Source: Paraprevotella sp.
Lineage (GTDB): Bacteria > Bacteroidota > Bacteroidia > Bacteroidales > Bacteroidaceae
Assembly: GCA_017937925.1 (NCBI GenBank)
Contig: JAGBCQ010000019.1
Span: 1 to 64,000 of the forward strand
Direction: 5' to 3'
Length of the DNA stretch: 64,000 nucleotides
Part shown: piece after piece, positions 61,994-64,000 of the stretch
Numbering within the stretch: position 1 is the stretch's first letter
Layout of the letters: every line of letters starts with the position of its first letter
Position numbers and translations under genes: made by a program
Notes under the pieces: model-generated
Told to the model about the DNA's origin: nothing
What the model saw: the letters and a program-made list of their open reading frames with translations, nothing else
The model's database searches: none

Positions 61994-62569
61994 TTATTTC
62001 ACTGCTGCCAAGCCCAAATCAAATGCAGCCAAATTGGCTTTGACCACTTCTTCACCCTTAATGGCAAAAACGCGTGCTATGCTCTCACGTAATTGTTCGG
62101 GACTGAGAATCTCAATAAACTTAGCCGCCATGCCGAGCAAAATGATATTGGCACTTTTGGGCAGGCTGTTTGCTTTGGCTATGTCATCGATAGGAAGACT
62201 TACTGTGTGTGGAAGGGATTGGAGTTCAGCAATAATATCTTCTTCGTTAGGGTAATTAGGGATATTCTTGAAAGGATGCGAGGAAGTAATGATACTACCA
62301 TTTTCATTCAAATATCGAACGTAGCGTAATGCTTCCATCGGTTCCATGGAAATAATCAAGTCGGCAGAACCTTGTTTGATAAGGTCGGAGTAAATAACTT
62401 CTGTCGAAAGACGTAAATTGGACTGTACGTCACCGCCACGCTGACTCATTCCATGTACCTCAGCTTGTTTTAAACTCAGTCCGGCTACTGCCGCGGCATC
62501 GCCTATGATTGTGGCAATGGTAAGTATGCCTTGTCCGCCAACACCGGCTAATATGATATCTTTTTTCAT
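61994..62569 (-). CDS. iorB: Indolepyruvate:ferredoxin oxidoreductase, beta subunit
   Basis: This 191-residue protein is the gamma-type (POR_N-partner) subunit of 2-oxo acid:ferredoxin oxidoreductases: IILAGVGGQGILTIATIIGD at residues 5-24, VHGMSQRGGDVQSNLRLS near 38-55 and NIILLGMAAKFIEIL near 136-150. With IorA it oxidatively decarboxylates aryl pyruvates to aryl-acetyl-CoA, reducing ferredoxin. Its ATG overlaps the iorA stop by 4 bases (ATGA), so the subunits are made together. Confidence 0.93.
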   Translation of the reverse strand: MKKDIILAGVGGQGILTIATIIGDAAAVAGLSLKQAEVHGMSQRGGDVQSNLRLSTEVIYSDLIKQGSADLIISMEPMEALRYVRYLNENGSIITSSHPFKNIPNYPNEEDIIAELQSLPHTVSLPIDDIAKANSLPKSANIILLGMAAKFIEILSPEQLRESIARVFAIKGEEVVKANLAAFDLGLAAVK

Positions 62570-64000
62570 GATTGTTTAACTCTGTTTTGTCTCACTTTGC
62601 GTTTGAGCGTCTGCATACATTCACGGCGTGGAATGATGACGGAGACGCCTTGGTATTCTATCTCTTTGCGCAATATGTTTGTAATTTCCTCCATGTTCTT
62701 TGGAAGAGGGACTACTACATGCAGATGTTCCGGTTCGACACCCAATCCCAAACATATAGCTTCGAACTTATTGGTACCGGCAGAATCCTGACCGCCTGTC
62801 ATGGCAGTAGTGAGATTGTCAGAGATAATGACGGTAATAGGACTATGGTCGTTGATGGCGTCCAACAAACCGGTCATACCGGAATGTGTGAAGGTGGAAT
62901 CGCCAATCACAGCGATGACAGGATGCGCTCCGGCATCGGCTGCGCCCTTAGCCATAGTAATGGAAGCGCCCATGTCAACACAACTGTCAATGGCACGGAA
63001 AGGAGGTAATGCTCCTAGAGTGTAACAACCGATGTCGCCAAAAATACGGGCATCTTTATATTCTGCTGCCACCTTATTCAATGCGTCGTACACATCGCGA
63101 TGTCCGCAACCTTGGCAAAGGGCAGGTGGGCGTGGCATTACATACTGAGCATCTGCAAATGTCGTAGTTCGTTCAACACCCATGGCTACTCCAACGCTAT
63201 CAGGAGTTAATTCGCCCATTCTCGGAAGGTCGCCTGTCAGTCTTCCTTTTACCACGTAATCGCTTCCCAATAGCGACTTTATCTGTTCTTCTACAAAAGG
63301 TTGACCATCTTCTGCAATCAATAAAGATTCACATTGTCCGGCTAACTCCTTTATGCAAGTTTCCGGCATGGGGTATTGTGAAATCTTCAATACGGGAAAA
63401 CCTTTTTCTTGCGGACGGTTTTCCATAACATAGTTGAAAGCAATGCCACAAGCAATGATTCCCATAGTCGCCTTGTGATGAGAACTGACACTTTTATTAT
63501 AAGGTGAAACTTCTGATGAGGCTTGCAACGCAGGTTGCTTATCTACCAGTGATGCATACTGACGGCGAGCATTACCGGGAAGTAACACCCAATGTGTGCG
63601 CTCATTGTCAAGATGAAGTGTGTTTTGAGTACGTCTTTCTCCTACAACGACACCCGCACGTGAGTGTGCCAAACGTGTAACGACACGCAACAAAACCGGT
63701 AGCTTTAGTTCTTCCGACAAAGAGAATGCGTATGGCATAATGTCATAAGCTTCTTGTTGGGTAGAAGGCTCAAGTATCGGAATCATTGCAAATTTTCCGT
63801 AAAAGCGGGAGTCTTGTTCATTTTGGGATGAATGCATAGATGGGTCATCTGCAGCCAAAACCACTACACCTCCGTTTACGCCGGTAATGGCGGAGTTCAC
63901 AAAAGCGTCGGCAGCAACATTCATTCCAACGTGTTTCATACATACCAATGCGCGTTTTCCTGCGTATGACATACCCAATGCGGCTTCCATTGCCGTTTTT
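62566..64000 (-). CDS. iorA: Indolepyruvate:ferredoxin oxidoreductase, alpha subunit (partial, 5' end outside window)
   Basis: The gene runs off the right edge, so only the C-terminal ~478 residues are seen. They include the POR domain II region, the cysteine motif CQGCGHRDVYDAL, and the TPP site GDIGCYTLGALPPF...DMGASITMAKGA with GDSTFTHSGMTGLLDA and SDNLTTAMTGGQDSAG. Most IorA proteins end with a ferredoxin-like domain holding two [4Fe-4S] clusters; here the chain stops soon after IIPRRECMQTL with a basic tail and no further CxxCxxC motif. It is first in the leftward iorA-iorB-aminotransferase-paaK-ACT run. Confidence 0.93.
   Translation of the reverse strand, partial: KTAMEAALGMSYAGKRALVCMKHVGMNVAADAFVNSAITGVNGGVVVLAADDPSMHSSQNEQDSRFYGKFAMIPILEPSTQQEAYDIMPYAFSLSEELKLPVLLRVVTRLAHSRAGVVVGERRTQNTLHLDNERTHWVLLPGNARRQYASLVDKQPALQASSEVSPYNKSVSSHHKATMGIIACGIAFNYVMENRPQEKGFPVLKISQYPMPETCIKELAGQCESLLIAEDGQPFVEEQIKSLLGSDYVVKGRLTGDLPRMGELTPDSVGVAMGVERTTTFADAQYVMPRPPALCQGCGHRDVYDALNKVAAEYKDARIFGDIGCYTLGALPPFRAIDSCVDMGASITMAKGAADAGAHPVIAVIGDSTFTHSGMTGLLDAINDHSPITVIISDNLTTAMTGGQDSAGTNKFEAICLGLGVEPEHLHVVVPLPKNMEEITNILRKEIEYQGVSVIIPRRECMQTLKRKVRQNRVKQS

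Noticed and set aside
1..64000. tRNA, rRNA, prophage and toxin-antitoxin genes
   Set aside because: I looked for T-arm sequences, integrases, phage structural genes and paired small genes of known toxin families and saw none beyond the tmRNA.

Overview
The window reads as a chromosomal segment of a member of the Bacteroidales, most likely Prevotellaceae. The reasons are: many promoters have the Bacteroidetes -7 box TAnnTTTG; the tmRNA encodes the tag GENNYALAA; secreted proteins carry Bacteroidetes-type C-terminal sorting tails; there is a hybrid two-component system (HTCS) regulator beside glycoside hydrolases; and the RNase Y, ZapA and Obg genes are of Bacteroidetes type. I see no rRNA, tRNA, prophage, IS transposase or CRISPR array.

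Layout. (1) 1-5.7 kb: hpt-adk-obg-pgeF run rightward, then a small unknown gene, a stand-alone AICAR transformylase and ssrA (tmRNA) run leftward. (2) 5.9-18.0 kb: a Wzx/Wzy-type exopolysaccharide or O-antigen locus: initiating sugar transferase, multi-SLBB Wza-like exporter, Wzz, Wzx, Wzy, three glycosyltransferases, an O-acyltransferase and a WecA/TagO-like transferase, with a second acyltransferase convergent to it. (3) 19.3-22.3 kb: a leftward housekeeping block (unknown protein, coiled-coil protein, ZapA, RNase Y). (4) 22.9-30.6 kb: the second half of the polysaccharide genes: hexapeptide acyltransferase, rmlA, a second initiating transferase, a Wzc-type tyrosine autokinase, rmlC and rmlB; rmlD is not in the window. 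(5) 30.6-38.8 kb: an accessory surface island. A 1338-residue secreted EEP-fold phosphodiesterase is flanked by two nearly identical 57/58-residue peptide genes lying in ~300-bp inverted repeats; behind it are a 47-residue membrane protein, a lipoprotein whose 3' end was broken by a repeat element, and a secreted 523-residue protein. (6) 38.8-44.0 kb: a DUF5686-like outer-membrane protein, a PurF-like enzyme without the glutaminase cysteine, and a sodium:solute symporter. (7) 44.0-58.9 kb: a carbohydrate-degradation cluster: GH2, an unknown lipoprotein with a probable glycosidase fold, GH51 arabinofuranosidase, an HTCS regulator, a tandem double esterase and a single esterase; no SusC/SusD pair is in the window. 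(8) 58.9-64.0 kb: ACT protein, PaaK, aminotransferase, IorB and IorA (cut by the window edge), a set for 2-oxo acid / aryl-acetate metabolism.

The polysaccharide genes together describe lipid-linked assembly, flipping, polymerisation, length control and export of a surface glycan containing a dTDP-sugar and acyl groups. The HTCS region describes sensing and removal of esterified, arabinose- and galactose-containing plant glycan.

Intergenic DNA is unusually rich in dispersed repeats: a composite REP-like element (GGGATGACA-type module plus a CCCCTCC/GGAGGGG hairpin) at about ten places, GACGGACGTCCGTC palindromes at three, a ~75-bp promoter-bearing repeat at two, and a CATGTTTCA cluster at one. 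The least explained area, and the best candidate for something undescribed, is 30.9-38.8 kb.
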